30,603 nt of DNA from CAIVPM01 sp049242865 (GTDB lineage: Bacteria; Bacteroidota; Bacteroidia; Chitinophagales; Chitinophagaceae), in assembly GCA_049242865.1 (NCBI GenBank), contig JBMLOR010000175.1, forward strand, positions 1-30,603, in the 5' to 3' direction. A program made the position numbers and the translations under genes. The stretch's first letter is position 1. Each line of letters starts with the position of its first letter. The notes below the pieces were generated by a model. That model was given only the letters and a program-made list of their open reading frames with translations, made no database searches and was not told the DNA's origin. Shown piece after piece: positions 7,856 to 16,670 of the stretch.

Positions 7856-8209
7856 TTATGCCTCCGTTTTTTGAGTTTTAGGAAATCCGCCATTTCTTTT
7901 AACATGATTGTACTCAACGGCGTTTTTATCGAGTTTGGTAATCATGTGTCTCATTACTTGCTCATCTCTAAGCATAGCAATTTTTAATTTTTCGTTAAAC
8001 TCTGGAGATGCAGTGTACTCGTACACCCAGTAAATTCCTGTAGTTTTTTTATCTACTGGATAAGCTAAAGATTTTAATCCCCATGGTGCACTTGCTACAG
8101 TTGTACCACCATTTTCAGTTACTAAATCTGAATATTTTTTTTGAGCTGCTTTGAACTCATCTTCAGAAAGTACTGGGGTGAAAATGATCATCAATTCGTA
8201 ATTGTTCAT
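7856..8209 (-). CDS. rpsF: 30S ribosomal protein S6
   Basis: The 117-residue protein is S6, which forms a heterodimer with S18 on helix 22-23 of 16S rRNA. It begins MNNYELMIIFTPVLSEDE, the usual S6 strand-helix start, and includes WGLKSLAYPVDKKTTGIYWVYEY and the helix with MLRDEQVMRHMITKL. Length is typical for the phylum. It is the first gene of the operon; no ssb or priB gene intervenes before rpsR. Many bacteria regulate this operon by an S6:S18-binding leader RNA, but the CCG-containing consensus of that motif is not found in the leader here. Confidence 0.95.
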   Translation of the reverse strand: MNNYELMIIFTPVLSEDEFKAAQKKYSDLVTENGGTTVASAPWGLKSLAYPVDKKTTGIYWVYEYTASPEFNEKLKIAMLRDEQVMRHMITKLDKNAVEYNHVKRNGGFPKTQKTEA

Positions 8210-8274
8210 TACCCTTTTTTTATTGTTAAATAATTGGTTTTATCCCACTGGACTAAAGGTTTTTACACTTTTAG

Positions 8275-8292
8275 ATGCTGCCAAAACAGCAT
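8275..8292 (-). promoter_or_regulatory. Small hairpin in rpsF leader
   Basis: In the predicted leader the minus strand forms ATGCTG, loop TTTTGG, CAGCAT (6 bp). CCAA just before it can pair alternatively with the TTGG of the loop. It might be an autoregulatory element for S6/S18 or merely chance; no known leader motif was recognised. Confidence 0.25.
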
Positions 8293-8300
8293 TGGGGCTG

Positions 8301-8308
8301 CAAATGTA
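8301..8308 (-). promoter_or_regulatory. Bacteroidota -7 box (TACATTTG) for rpsF operon
   Basis: The minus strand has TACATTTGCAGCCCC, an exact TAnnTTTG match about 92 bases before the rpsF start, giving a leader of roughly 85 nt. The remaining stretch between this box and the upstream nuclease stop holds nothing recognisable. Confidence 0.5.
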
Positions 8309-8388
8309 TGGGTTTGACTTGTAAACTCTGTGATTTTTATTGAATAAACCCAGAAATTATTTAAAAAACTAACAAAATTTTATCAGTA

Positions 8389-10920
8389 TTATTTGGCTAC
8401 AATTATTTTTTGGATAAATGTTTCACCATTTTGAATAGCTTTTACTATATAAGTACCATTTTGTAAACTGTTGACATTTACAAAAACAGTATTAGTGTTT
8501 GTATTTAAATTTTGAAATTGAACAAGTTTACCCATTGCATCGATAATTTGAATACTCATTTTTTGAGATGTAGTTACACCTGTAAATTGCAACTGCACAT
8601 AATTTTTTGATGGATTAGGATAAACTGTAAACTTGACATTACTTGGTACTACAACATTAAATACTTCGCTAAATGAAAAACTACCACTTTTATCTTGTTT
8701 TTTTATTCTGTACCAAAGTTTTTTGCCTTTAAAATTTGTGATAGCATCATTTACATTATAGTTGCCTTTTTGGGTGGCAGTAATATTTGCTATTGGTGTA
8801 AAATTAGTTCCATCAAAGCTTCTTTCTACTGTATAAAATGCTACATTAAACTCGGCTCCAACTTGCCATTGTAAATCAATTTTATCTCCATTTAATTTTC
8901 CACTAAAGTATAAAATATCAACAGGTAAGGCACTTAAACCTGGGCAAGTGCTATTCCAAACTGCATCAACAAACTCTGGCCTATCTACAAATGGATTTCT
9001 ATTTCCTTGAAATGAATAAGCACCGTTGTTTCTGTCTATTTCTTTTTGGCTTACAGGATCTTGATTGTGCCATTTAATCATCAATTTTAAATAATTAATA
9101 TTTACACTTGGAAATGTATTAGCTGCTAGCCCTGCTGCTCCATTACTGCTAAGATTTGCCCAACTTGTAATATTATCTTGGTAACGCGTTACCATGTATA
9201 AAAATATTCTAGCAACATCGCCTTTGTATGTATTAATTGGTTCAAATACAGTTCCACTTATGCCAGCAACACTCGAAGTGCCTAGTTTGCTTCCATTTAA
9301 GCTAGTGTAGTTTGCAGTTCCAACTTCGCCATATAAATAATTACTTCTTTTTCCATTTACAAAACCATCTGTTGGTAAAACCTGAATATAATCAGTTCCT
9401 GGACCATTTGCTGTTCCTGTGGTAAACCAGCTTTGAGGGAAAGTATGTTCACGATTATAGCACGAACCTTCGGCACTATAGCTTCCACATTGCTGCGTAG
9501 TTGGATTATAGTTATATGGGTCTGTACCTGTTGGATTATCAGAATAAATATCCCAAATTACATTTGAGCTTCCACTGCCAACTTCTCTTGGTTTAATGTC
9601 TGTTTCGGCATATTGGCTATACAAACTGCTATAACTATTAAGATTATTGCCATTTGTAATGATATTTTTTAAAGATGTTTTTAAGCTACTACAGCTAAGC
9701 CCTGTAGCTGCATTATAATAACCTGTTGGCTCACCAGTTGCACTGCTTGAAGTTGCTACAGCAGCCCTTAAACTAGTTGTGTTGTAAAATGGCCCACCAG
9801 TACAATTAAAATTATTTACTGCAAAAACAAAAAAGTTATAAGTAGTTGTATTGGCTAATCCTGAGCTCGAAAAAGTATTGCCAGTTCCAAATTTTACTAC
9901 AGTTCCACCTCCAAAGCTAGAACCTACATTATAGCTTGTGCCATTTGTTGGAGAAGCAGATAAGGTATTGTTTAAGCTTCGAACCACCAAGTAACCATCT
10001 GCAGTTGTACTTGCAGTAAAACTACCATTAATTGATGTTGAAGCAGGGGTTAAAACTAAATTAGTTGGTGCTGCAGTTGGTGCTGTACAAATTGCAAGTG
10101 AAGCTGTTGTTGTGTTTCCATTTAAAGGATTTGTATTTAAAAAAAGTGGACCTCCACTGCAAGTGCTACTTACACTGTAAATCCAAAAGTAATAAGTTGT
10201 TGATGGTGTTAAACCTGAAATATTAAAGCTTGTTGCATTACTTTGATCAACCACAACTGCATTGCCAATAACATCTCCTTCATTGTAAATTGTGCCATTT
10301 ACAGGGCTTGATGTTAAGGTGCTATTGGTACTACGTATAACTAAATATTCGTTGGCAGCTGGCGAAGCAGCAGTAAAATCTATTGCTAGACTGCTAGTAG
10401 TAATTGCAGTAAAATTTAAATTTGAAGGTTGAGCTGTTGGGGTAATACAAGGTATGCCATTGTATGCCGTCCAGCTTACATCATCTACACTTATTCTTAA
10501 ACCTGCAGTTACTTGTTTTATTTCTAGATTAAAATTTCCAGATACATTAATGTTATTAATGGTTGTTGTTTCTACAGTAGTTAATGGATTTGCAGTACCA
10601 ACTAAATTGCCATTTATACGAACCTCTAAAACTGGGTTTGAGCCAGCAAATACCTGTTGATGTTTAAAAGTAATGCTTCCAATTCCATTGGGAATTGAAT
10701 TGCAGGTTATTGCCCCATTTCTTATACAAATTGCTCTGCCTGTAATGGTTTGGTCTGTACGAGCATCTGTAGCATTCCATGAAAGTGTGTTATCACCAGT
10801 CCAAGTTTGTGCTGCATAACTAGCACTGTTAGCAGGAATATTGTTAAATGTTTCTGTACCTTGAGCTATAGAAATAGCAACTGTTAAAAGTGCAAAAGCA
10901 ATTGTTAGTAATTTTTTCAT
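8389..10920 (-). CDS. Secreted endonuclease I family nuclease with FnIII-like domains and T9SS sorting domain
   Basis: This 843-residue protein is a secreted DNA/RNA endonuclease of the EndA/NucM (endonuclease I) family. A signal peptide ends near AISIAQ (residue 20). A beta-sandwich domain follows (about 24-155), then two related fibronectin-III-like domains (about 158-275 and 278-392), each starting with a Cys-x-x-Pro-Thr turn and sharing YLVIRS/YLVVRS and TTYxF. The nuclease domain (about 398-665) carries the beta-beta-alpha-metal site CYNREHTFPQSWF with H492, then DYIQVLPTDG and RNPFVDRPEFVDAVW. A further FnIII-like module and a T9SS type A C-terminal domain (about 766-843, VYPNPSKNY to GTYIVKAI and KIIVAK) complete it. 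Expected role is extracellular nucleic-acid degradation. Plain EndA enzymes are about 230-250 residues. Confidence 0.9.
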   Translation of the reverse strand: MKKLLTIAFALLTVAISIAQGTETFNNIPANSASYAAQTWTGDNTLSWNATDARTDQTITGRAICIRNGAITCNSIPNGIGSITFKHQQVFAGSNPVLEVRINGNLVGTANPLTTVETTTINNINVSGNFNLEIKQVTAGLRISVDDVSWTAYNGIPCITPTAQPSNLNFTAITTSSLAIDFTAASPAANEYLVIRSTNSTLTSSPVNGTIYNEGDVIGNAVVVDQSNATSFNISGLTPSTTYYFWIYSVSSTCSGGPLFLNTNPLNGNTTTASLAICTAPTAAPTNLVLTPASTSINGSFTASTTADGYLVVRSLNNTLSASPTNGTSYNVGSSFGGGTVVKFGTGNTFSSSGLANTTTYNFFVFAVNNFNCTGGPFYNTTSLRAAVATSSSATGEPTGYYNAATGLSCSSLKTSLKNIITNGNNLNSYSSLYSQYAETDIKPREVGSGSSNVIWDIYSDNPTGTDPYNYNPTTQQCGSYSAEGSCYNREHTFPQSWFTTGTANGPGTDYIQVLPTDGFVNGKRSNYLYGEVGTANYTSLNGSKLGTSSVAGISGTVFEPINTYKGDVARIFLYMVTRYQDNITSWANLSSNGAAGLAANTFPSVNINYLKLMIKWHNQDPVSQKEIDRNNGAYSFQGNRNPFVDRPEFVDAVWNSTCPGLSALPVDILYFSGKLNGDKIDLQWQVGAEFNVAFYTVERSFDGTNFTPIANITATQKGNYNVNDAITNFKGKKLWYRIKKQDKSGSFSFSEVFNVVVPSNVKFTVYPNPSKNYVQLQFTGVTTSQKMSIQIIDAMGKLVQFQNLNTNTNTVFVNVNSLQNGTYIVKAIQNGETFIQKIIVAK

Positions 10921-10937
10921 CTACAAAATTTAGCGTA

Positions 10938-10945
10938 CAAAGGTA
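10938..10945 (-). promoter_or_regulatory. Bacteroidota -7 box (TACCTTTG) for the secreted nuclease
   Basis: TACCTTTG lies 17 bases before the nuclease ATG on the minus strand, implying a leader of about ten bases. It separates this gene from the upstream outer-membrane receptor, so the two are probably independent transcripts. Confidence 0.5.
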
Positions 10946-11025
10946 GATGGAAAGCCAAAGAAGAAAATGAAATTAAAATTAAATTAATGTTTAAAATTGT
11001 TAACTAGATGAATTTTAATAAATGT

Positions 11026-13452
11026 TTATACTTTTATTCTTTGAGTTTCAGTTTCACTAGCACCTGTTTTTCTTAGTTTTAAGTTTTGGCCTTTGCTAAA
11101 ACGGTAGCTAAAATTTATGCTTAAAACTCTTGTATCTAAAATGCTTCTCCAATTGGCTGTAGCATTAGCAATAGAAGTGATTTCACCACCTGGTCTGTTA
11201 CTCCAAAAAATATCATTTAGAGTTAGTTTAAGGGTGGCTTTATCTTTCATTATTTTCTTAGCAATTCCAATTCTTGCTTGTATAACAGGTATAGTAATAA
11301 ACTGAGCAACTGCAATTGAACTTTGGTGGTTGCCAGATAATTCGGCAGTCCAACTTTTATTTAATATAAATGTATTATTAATTGAAGCAGCCCAATACCA
11401 TTGGCTTCTATCTAAATTTTGACCATAAATATTTGAAGTAAAGGTAAAATTATTGGCTTCAATATGGCCTTGAAGTACCCACCATTTTGCTGGTTGAACA
11501 TTTGCATCAATACTTAAGCCATAAGCAATTTGCTTTCCAAAATTTCCAGGGCGGCTATAAAAAGTGCCATTAACTTGTTCGTTGGTTTCAAAAATTACAT
11601 TGGTGGCATAATTATAGTTAGCTGTAAAAGTGTACTTGTTGTTTAACGTGTATGCCAATTCAAATTTATTTACGATGGTAGGTTGCAAAAATGGATTGCC
11701 TGAGTAAAAAGTAAAGTTATCCATAGGGTAAGTAAATGGATTCATGTCTTGGTAGTTAGGACGTTCAATTCTTCTACCATAGCTAAAACTTAAATAATGA
11801 TTTCCAATACTATCTAAAGGTAAGCCTGCAAATATTGTTGGAAATAAATTTCCATAATTTAAGCTGAAGCTTGAATCTTTAATAATGGCATTGCCTAATT
11901 GCTTGCCATCAACGTTCGTGTATTCGTATCTTAATCCTGCTTGAACTGAAAGTTTTTTAATGTTACAACTGTAGCTTAAGTATCCTGCATTAATATTTTC
12001 TTTGTACTTAAATCTATTGCTAAATGTATTATTTACAGTACTCACACTACCTACAACATCATAAAAATTTGCTGTATTGTCTGTGTTTACAAAACTAGTT
12101 TTTATTCCTGCTTCAAATCTTGCCCCTTTTTGTGTGGGTTGAGAAAAATCTATTTTAGCAGAAGTGATTTTTAAACTAGCTGGTAAGTCAGAGTTTAGTG
12201 TGGTTGAGTTTGTTGTTATGGGAGCAATCGAAGTAGTAGTATTTACAAGGCTTTGGTTCATTGCAGCGTTGTATGCAACATAATCAAAATTGCCACTTAG
12301 TTCACCACCTTTGTTATTTGTTTTATGATTAAAATTAAAGTTTGCTGCACCGTTTTTCCAAAGTTTATCAGCATTTGTAAATGCTCTATTTGTTGCAGCT
12401 AAATTATTACTGCCATCTAATATATTAGCTTTATTGTTATTGGTAGTTAAGGATGGGTTATTAAATCCACTAAATGCTATACCAATAGTAGTTTTTTTCG
12501 ATGCATAGTAATCAACACCAATTCTTGCATTGGCACTTTTGTTTTGTTTTTTTATAAAAGTATTTTGGTTAAATGCACTTTGTTTTGTACCACTCACATC
12601 AAAATAACTTCTATTTATTGTTAAATCTTGATAGCTATTATTAATGCTATAATTTATGTTAGAAAAGAAATTGAACTTGTTTATTCTGTAGTTAAATGCA
12701 AAGCTATTATTGCTTCTTGCATAAAATCCTTGTCCATATCCTACGCTTAAGCTTCCATTAAAACCTTTGGTTGTGTTTTTTTTGAGTTTTATGTTTATGA
12801 TACCTGCGTTACCTGCAGCATCATATTTTGCAGGGGGATTGGTCATAAGTTCTATACTTTCTACTTGAGCAGTAGTTAAGGTTTTAAGATAATTAGCTAA
12901 ATCTGCTCCACTAAGTTGAGTAGGTTTATCATCAATAAAAACCATTACACCTGGGCTACCTTTTAGTTTAAGCAAGCCATCTTCGTTAACCATTACACCT
13001 GGTGCTTTTTCCAAAGCTTCTATTACATTACTTCCTGCATTTGTGATTAGTGCATTAGGATTTATAATTACTCTATCTAACTTTCGTTCTATGTATTTTT
13101 TTTGACTGCTAACAGTTACATCATTAAGTAACGTAGGTTTTAAAATAATTTTAGTCAAATTTATTTCAGGTTGAGTTGCCACTAATAAAGTTGAGGTATA
13201 TTTTTCCCATCCTATTGATTTGCACTCAACATAAAAACTATCTAGTTTACTACAAACAATTTCAAAACTTCCGTCTACTTCTGTAATTCCAGTTTTTAGG
13301 AGTTTATTTGATTGGTATTTATAAATATACACAGTTGCTCCGGCAATAGCTTTATTATCGTCGCTTGTAATCAAACCTGAAATTTTAGTTATTTGTGCAT
13401 TTGTAAATTTAGTGGCGAATACTAGGGTGAGCAATATTAATTTTAACTTCAT
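11026..13452 (-). CDS. Outer-membrane beta-barrel receptor with CarboxypepD_reg-like and plug domains
   Basis: The 808-residue product is an outer-membrane beta-barrel protein of the TonB-dependent-receptor type (OMP_b-brl_3-like). A signal peptide (MKLKLILLTLVFATKFTNAQ) precedes a carboxypeptidase-regulatory-like beta-sandwich (about 24-105, SGLITSDDNKAIAGATVYIY). A plug domain follows with GSNVIEALEKAPGVMV, FIDDKPTQLSGADLANYL and NPPAKYDAAGNAGIINIKLKK. The rest is a barrel of alternating aromatic/polar strands with YGRRIERPNYQDMNPF near the middle. No SusD-like lipoprotein is adjacent, so a glycan-uptake role is not supported; the substrate is unknown. The frame runs 11 codons further up to a TTG, but the signal peptide fixes the ATG at 13452. 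Confidence 0.85.
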   Translation of the reverse strand: MKLKLILLTLVFATKFTNAQITKISGLITSDDNKAIAGATVYIYKYQSNKLLKTGITEVDGSFEIVCSKLDSFYVECKSIGWEKYTSTLLVATQPEINLTKIILKPTLLNDVTVSSQKKYIERKLDRVIINPNALITNAGSNVIEALEKAPGVMVNEDGLLKLKGSPGVMVFIDDKPTQLSGADLANYLKTLTTAQVESIELMTNPPAKYDAAGNAGIINIKLKKNTTKGFNGSLSVGYGQGFYARSNNSFAFNYRINKFNFFSNINYSINNSYQDLTINRSYFDVSGTKQSAFNQNTFIKKQNKSANARIGVDYYASKKTTIGIAFSGFNNPSLTTNNNKANILDGSNNLAATNRAFTNADKLWKNGAANFNFNHKTNNKGGELSGNFDYVAYNAAMNQSLVNTTTSIAPITTNSTTLNSDLPASLKITSAKIDFSQPTQKGARFEAGIKTSFVNTDNTANFYDVVGSVSTVNNTFSNRFKYKENINAGYLSYSCNIKKLSVQAGLRYEYTNVDGKQLGNAIIKDSSFSLNYGNLFPTIFAGLPLDSIGNHYLSFSYGRRIERPNYQDMNPFTYPMDNFTFYSGNPFLQPTIVNKFELAYTLNNKYTFTANYNYATNVIFETNEQVNGTFYSRPGNFGKQIAYGLSIDANVQPAKWWVLQGHIEANNFTFTSNIYGQNLDRSQWYWAASINNTFILNKSWTAELSGNHQSSIAVAQFITIPVIQARIGIAKKIMKDKATLKLTLNDIFWSNRPGGEITSIANATANWRSILDTRVLSINFSYRFSKGQNLKLRKTGASETETQRIKV

Positions 13453-13559
13453 ACATAAATTTTGTGCAACATTATATGGTAGCAACTAATCTTTGGGTTA
13501 ATCTTATTTTAATGGGTTTAGGTATCTAAATAAAAGTTAATAAATGTTAAAACTATCAA

Positions 13560-13591
13560 TTGTTAGCTTTCTTTTCAAACCATTACATTTG
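13560..13591 (+). promoter_or_regulatory. Promoter of cystathionine beta-synthase gene
   Basis: TTG at 13560-13562 and TACATTTG at 13584-13591 are 21 bases apart, close to the Bacteroidota -33/-7 arrangement. The -7 box ends 14 bases before the ATG. This is the only box in the window with a reasonable -33 partner. Confidence 0.6.
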
Positions 13592-13605
13592 CTAAAAATT
13601 TTGTA

Positions 13606-14967
13606 ATGGACATAAAGAATAATATTCTTGAAACTATAGGTAATACACCACTCATTCGATTAAATAAAATTACAAAACACTTGCCCTGCCAAGTAGTTGC
13701 AAAGGTGGATTATTTTAATCCTGGCAATAGTATAAAAGATAGAATGGCTTTGAAAATGGTAGAAGTTGCCGAAGCAGAAGGTAAACTTAAACCTGGAGGT
13801 ACTTTAATTGAATGCACAAGTGGCAATACAGGTATGGGCTTAGCTTTGGCAGCAGTGGTTAAAGGCTACAAAGCTATTTTTGTAACTACTGATAAACAAA
13901 GTAAAGAAAAGGCAGATATTTTAAAAGCAGTTGGTGCCGAAGTAATTGTTTGCCCCACAAATGTTTTACCTGAAGATCCAAAAAGTTATTACAGTGTTGC
14001 AAAACGATTAGCAACAGAAGTTCCCAATTCATATCACTTTAACCAATACGATAATTTGGCTAATAGATTAGCACATTATGAAAGTACAGGACCCGAAATT
14101 TGGAAACAAACAGATGGTAAAATTACCCATTTAGTATGTACTGCAGGAACTGGAGGAACAATTACTGGTACAGCTCAATATTTAAAAGAAAAAAATCCAA
14201 ATATTAAAATTTGGGCAATTGATGTTTATGGAAGCTTGTTAACCAATTACTTTAAAACTGGCAACATTGATATGAGTTATGTGCATCCATACATTAGTGA
14301 AGGTTTTGGGGAAGATTTTGTGCCTGAAAACTATGATATGAGTGTGATAGACCATTTTGAACAAGTTACAGACAAAGATGGTGCTGTAATGTGCCGACGA
14401 ATTGCTAAAGAAGAAGGCTTGTTTTGTGGTTATAGTGCAGGTAGTTGCTTGCAAGGTTTATTGCAATTAAAAGATAGTTTAACAAAAGATGATTTAGTGG
14501 TGTGTATTTTTCATGACCATGGAAGTAGATATGTAGGAAAAGTATATAACGATCAATGGATGATGGAACGTGGATTTTTAGATGTACAATCGTTTAAAGA
14601 TATAGTAAGAGGAAGAGTTGGGCAAAAGTTAGTCTCGGTTCAGCCAAAACATACAGTTGCCGAAGCTGTGGAATTAATGAAAAAATACGATATTGAACAT
14701 ATTCCTGTAATGAATGAACACCAAAAGCCAATAGGAAGTGTAAGTGAAGCTGGTTTGTTTTTAAAAGTTTTTGCAAATAGTGATATTAAACAAGCAACTA
14801 TTGAAAGTGTGATGGAACCTACATATCCTATAGTAGATTTTAATACTTCAATCGAAAAAATAGGAAGTTTAATTAATAAAGAAAATGGTGCTGTAATGGC
14901 ATTAGATGAAGCTGGCGAATACCAAATAGTTACCAAGTACGATGTTATTCAAAGCCTTACTAAGTAA
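13606..14967 (+). CDS. cbs: Cystathionine beta-synthase (PLP core plus CBS-domain pair)
   Basis: This 453-residue PLP enzyme belongs to the cysteine synthase/cystathionine beta-synthase family. Residues 1-320 form the fold-II core: NPGNSIKDRM with the Schiff-base lysine K44, TSGNTGMG (71-78) gripping the substrate carboxylate, GTGGT (181-185) binding phosphate, and FHDHGSRYVGKVYNDQWM (302-319), a sequence diagnostic of CBS rather than CysK. Residues about 335-453 are two CBS motifs, which in eukaryotic CBS bind S-adenosylmethionine; ligand here is unknown. Expected reaction: serine (or acetylserine) plus homocysteine or sulfide to cystathionine or cysteine. It is monocistronic, with its own promoter and a terminator overlapping the stop codon. 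Confidence 0.88.
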   Translation: MDIKNNILETIGNTPLIRLNKITKHLPCQVVAKVDYFNPGNSIKDRMALKMVEVAEAEGKLKPGGTLIECTSGNTGMGLALAAVVKGYKAIFVTTDKQSKEKADILKAVGAEVIVCPTNVLPEDPKSYYSVAKRLATEVPNSYHFNQYDNLANRLAHYESTGPEIWKQTDGKITHLVCTAGTGGTITGTAQYLKEKNPNIKIWAIDVYGSLLTNYFKTGNIDMSYVHPYISEGFGEDFVPENYDMSVIDHFEQVTDKDGAVMCRRIAKEEGLFCGYSAGSCLQGLLQLKDSLTKDDLVVCIFHDHGSRYVGKVYNDQWMMERGFLDVQSFKDIVRGRVGQKLVSVQPKHTVAEAVELMKKYDIEHIPVMNEHQKPIGSVSEAGLFLKVFANSDIKQATIESVMEPTYPIVDFNTSIEKIGSLINKENGAVMALDEAGEYQIVTKYDVIQSLTK

Positions 14968-14976
14968 GGCTTTTTT
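14951..14976 (+). terminator. Intrinsic terminator overlapping the cbs stop codon
   Basis: AAAGCCTTAC (14951-14960) pairs with GTAAGGCTTT (14964-14973) around a 3-base loop, followed by a run of six T (14971-14976). The TAA stop (14965-14967) lies inside the right arm, so the last codons of the protein are also the terminator stem. The convergent hydrolase stop is 3 bases beyond the T-run, so the hairpin may serve both genes. Confidence 0.88.
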
Positions 14977-14978
14977 GT

Positions 14979-15611
14979 TTACAAATTATACCTTGATTTT
15001 TCTTGGCCAATAGTGGTTGATTCTCCATGGCCTGTGTATACAACAGTTTCGTTGGGCAATGCAAATAGTTTGTTTTTTATAGATGCAAACAGGTCGGCTT
15101 CGTTGCAAAAAGGTAAATCGGTTCGGCCATATCCGTTTTTAAATAATACGTCACCGTTAATGATAAATTTGTTTTTTTCATTGTAAAAGCCAACACTACC
15201 AGGGCTGTGTCCTGGAATATGAAGAATAGTAAAAACTTCATCGTCTAACTGTAAATGGCTTTGCTCGTCGATTGCTTCAAAATCGCCCAAGTATTTTTCA
15301 GAAAAATCAATATTCCATTTTTTAGCTGCTATGTCTGCAATTTGTAATAAAGGCAAATCATCTTTATGAAATTTTGGAATAACATTAAATTTTTCTGAAG
15401 CCCATTTTAAGGCAAATACATGATCAAAATGGCAATGTGTGCAGGCAATTATTTTAACAGTTAAATCATTTGCATTCAAATAATTTTCAAGCTCTTCATA
15501 TTCGTTCTTAAAATACATGCCAGGGTCAATCAAAATTGCATTTTTTTGATTATGAACAATGAATGTATTTTCCTGTACATGATTAACTGCAAAGGCTTTA
15601 ACGGTTAGCAT
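14979..15611 (-). CDS. Metallo-beta-lactamase-fold hydrolase (glyoxalase II-like)
   Basis: The 210-residue protein has the metallo-beta-lactamase fold with a complete metal-binding set: THCHFDH (H59, H61, D63, H64), H135 in HIPGHSPGS, D154 in INGDVLF and H195 in YTGHGEST. This arrangement fits the glyoxalase II-like branch, which hydrolyses thioesters such as S-lactoylglutathione or the bacillithiol equivalent, but related proteins act on other substrates. There is no signal peptide, so it is cytoplasmic. Its start is 65 bases downstream of the HNH gene on the same strand, with a hairpin between; its stop is 11 bases from the cbs stop. Confidence 0.83.
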   Translation of the reverse strand: MLTVKAFAVNHVQENTFIVHNQKNAILIDPGMYFKNEYEELENYLNANDLTVKIIACTHCHFDHVFALKWASEKFNVIPKFHKDDLPLLQIADIAAKKWNIDFSEKYLGDFEAIDEQSHLQLDDEVFTILHIPGHSPGSVGFYNEKNKFIINGDVLFKNGYGRTDLPFCNEADLFASIKNKLFALPNETVVYTGHGESTTIGQEKSRYNL

Positions 15612-15649
15612 ATTTATTTATTGAGCTTGAAAAAAGGTATAGTTTTTAA

Positions 15650-15678
15650 AATTTTCATGGATTTATTTCATGAAAATT
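15650..15678 (-). terminator. 10-bp inverted repeat at the end of the HNH gene
   Basis: AATTTTCATG (15650-15659) and CATGAAAATT (15669-15678) form a perfect stem with a 9-base loop. The right arm covers part of the HNH stop codon. The stem is AT-rich and is followed on the minus strand by only a short TT, so it may be a weak terminator. Confidence 0.45.
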
Positions 15679-16441
15679 AAATAGTAATCATTGACCAATT
15701 TTCGCCACTTTTTATTCTTCTTATTTGAGTTTCAGATACTTTAAATTTTTTTGCAAGATCTACTACTTTAGTATTTTTTGATAGTTCTTTTTTAATCTCT
15801 ACTACTTGTTTTATTTTAAGTTTTGAACTTCCAAAAGATTCAGGATTTTGCATTTTTCGCTTCTCTAAAGCAGCAATAGTATTTGGATTATTTTTTTGAT
15901 GTTCAAAATTCACTTCTTTAGTCATCCAAACTAAATTGGAGGCAACATTATTATTTTTATTATGGTCAATATGGGCAACAATAGTTTGTTTTCTGTCTGT
16001 TTTTTTTACAAAATTTTCAGCAACTAGTCTGTGTACCAATGCATGCCAATAAACAGACCTGTTTTTTCTATCGTTTTCATAAGCTTTTGTGAGTGATTTT
16101 TTTAGTTCTAATACTTTTTGAGCCTGTTCGTTATATGCTTTTTTGTTTTTATTTTTTGTGCTTTGTAATTCTTGTAAAATATTTTCTTCTTTTATTACTT
16201 CATTGAGTTGTATAGTTAATTTTCGTTTACCAGATGATTCTCTTTGTTTGTAAAATTTTAATCTAATAATGTTATAACCATTTACTAATGAGCCCTTTAT
16301 ATTATTAACTTTACCATTAATATTATTTACACTTCTTAGGTTGCCCAGGGATGAAACTTGTAAGGAATGGTTGTTGGTTGGGGTAAAATCAAGGTTAAAT
16401 TTTACGGTTTTCCATTTTTCTTTAGAAACTTCGTTACTCAT
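15677..16441 (-). CDS. Free-standing NUMOD4-HNH endonuclease with coiled-coil insertion and C-terminal HTH
   Basis: This 254-residue protein resembles homing-type HNH endonucleases. Residues 10-40 (WKTVKF then LQVSSLGNLRSVN) form a NUMOD4 DNA-binding motif. HALVHRLVAENFV and VAHIDHNKNNNVASNLVWMT (about 133-174) form the HNH nuclease with H157, D159 and N169 in place. Residues about 209-250 form a helix-turn-helix (VVDLAKKFKVSETQIRRI). Unusually, about 50 charged, helical residues (80-128, rich in Lys/Glu/Asn) separate the NUMOD4 region from the HNH. The gene is not inside an intron or intein, and no other mobile genes adjoin it. It probably arrived as a selfish endonuclease; the target is unknown. 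Confidence 0.8.
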   Translation of the reverse strand: MSNEVSKEKWKTVKFNLDFTPTNNHSLQVSSLGNLRSVNNINGKVNNIKGSLVNGYNIIRLKFYKQRESSGKRKLTIQLNEVIKEENILQELQSTKNKNKKAYNEQAQKVLELKKSLTKAYENDRKNRSVYWHALVHRLVAENFVKKTDRKQTIVAHIDHNKNNNVASNLVWMTKEVNFEHQKNNPNTIAALEKRKMQNPESFGSSKLKIKQVVEIKKELSKNTKVVDLAKKFKVSETQIRRIKSGENWSMITI

Positions 16442-16508
16442 GTATAAATGTTTATAAGATTAAAAATTGCTTACAAAATCATGAAGATGTTGTTGGCATT
16501 GAGTTCTG

Positions 16509-16516
16509 CAAAAGTA
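16509..16516 (-). promoter_or_regulatory. Bacteroidota -7 box (TACTTTTG) for the HNH gene
   Basis: The minus strand reads TACTTTTGCAGAA about 68 bases before the HNH ATG, an exact TAnnTTTG match giving a leader of about 60 nt. The rest of this 264-base divergent spacer (16442-16705) contains an imperfect small hairpin (CCCT/AGGG) and nothing else recognised. Confidence 0.45.
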
Positions 16517-16670
16517 AGTAATTGGCGAAAACTAACTAGCGTTTTTTTATTTACCCTATTTTAAGGGATAGTTGACTAATAAATTTCTAAGTTTTTAGTA
16601 GTTAAATAAGTTGTTTTGGTTAAAAAAGCATCATTTATAATAAAAATTATGGTATACAGTTTTATGCCTT

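Noticed and set aside
8210..8308. S6:S18-binding leader RNA upstream of rpsF
   Set aside because: The known motif requires a CCG bulge; no CCG occurs on the minus strand of this leader.
11026..13452. SusC-type polysaccharide-utilisation receptor
   Set aside because: No SusD gene, sigma/anti-sigma pair or glycoside hydrolase is adjacent; the plug resembles the OMP_b-brl_3 type.
15677..16441. HNH gene as part of a group I intron or intein
   Set aside because: The flanking genes are complete and unrelated, and no split gene or intron core is seen.
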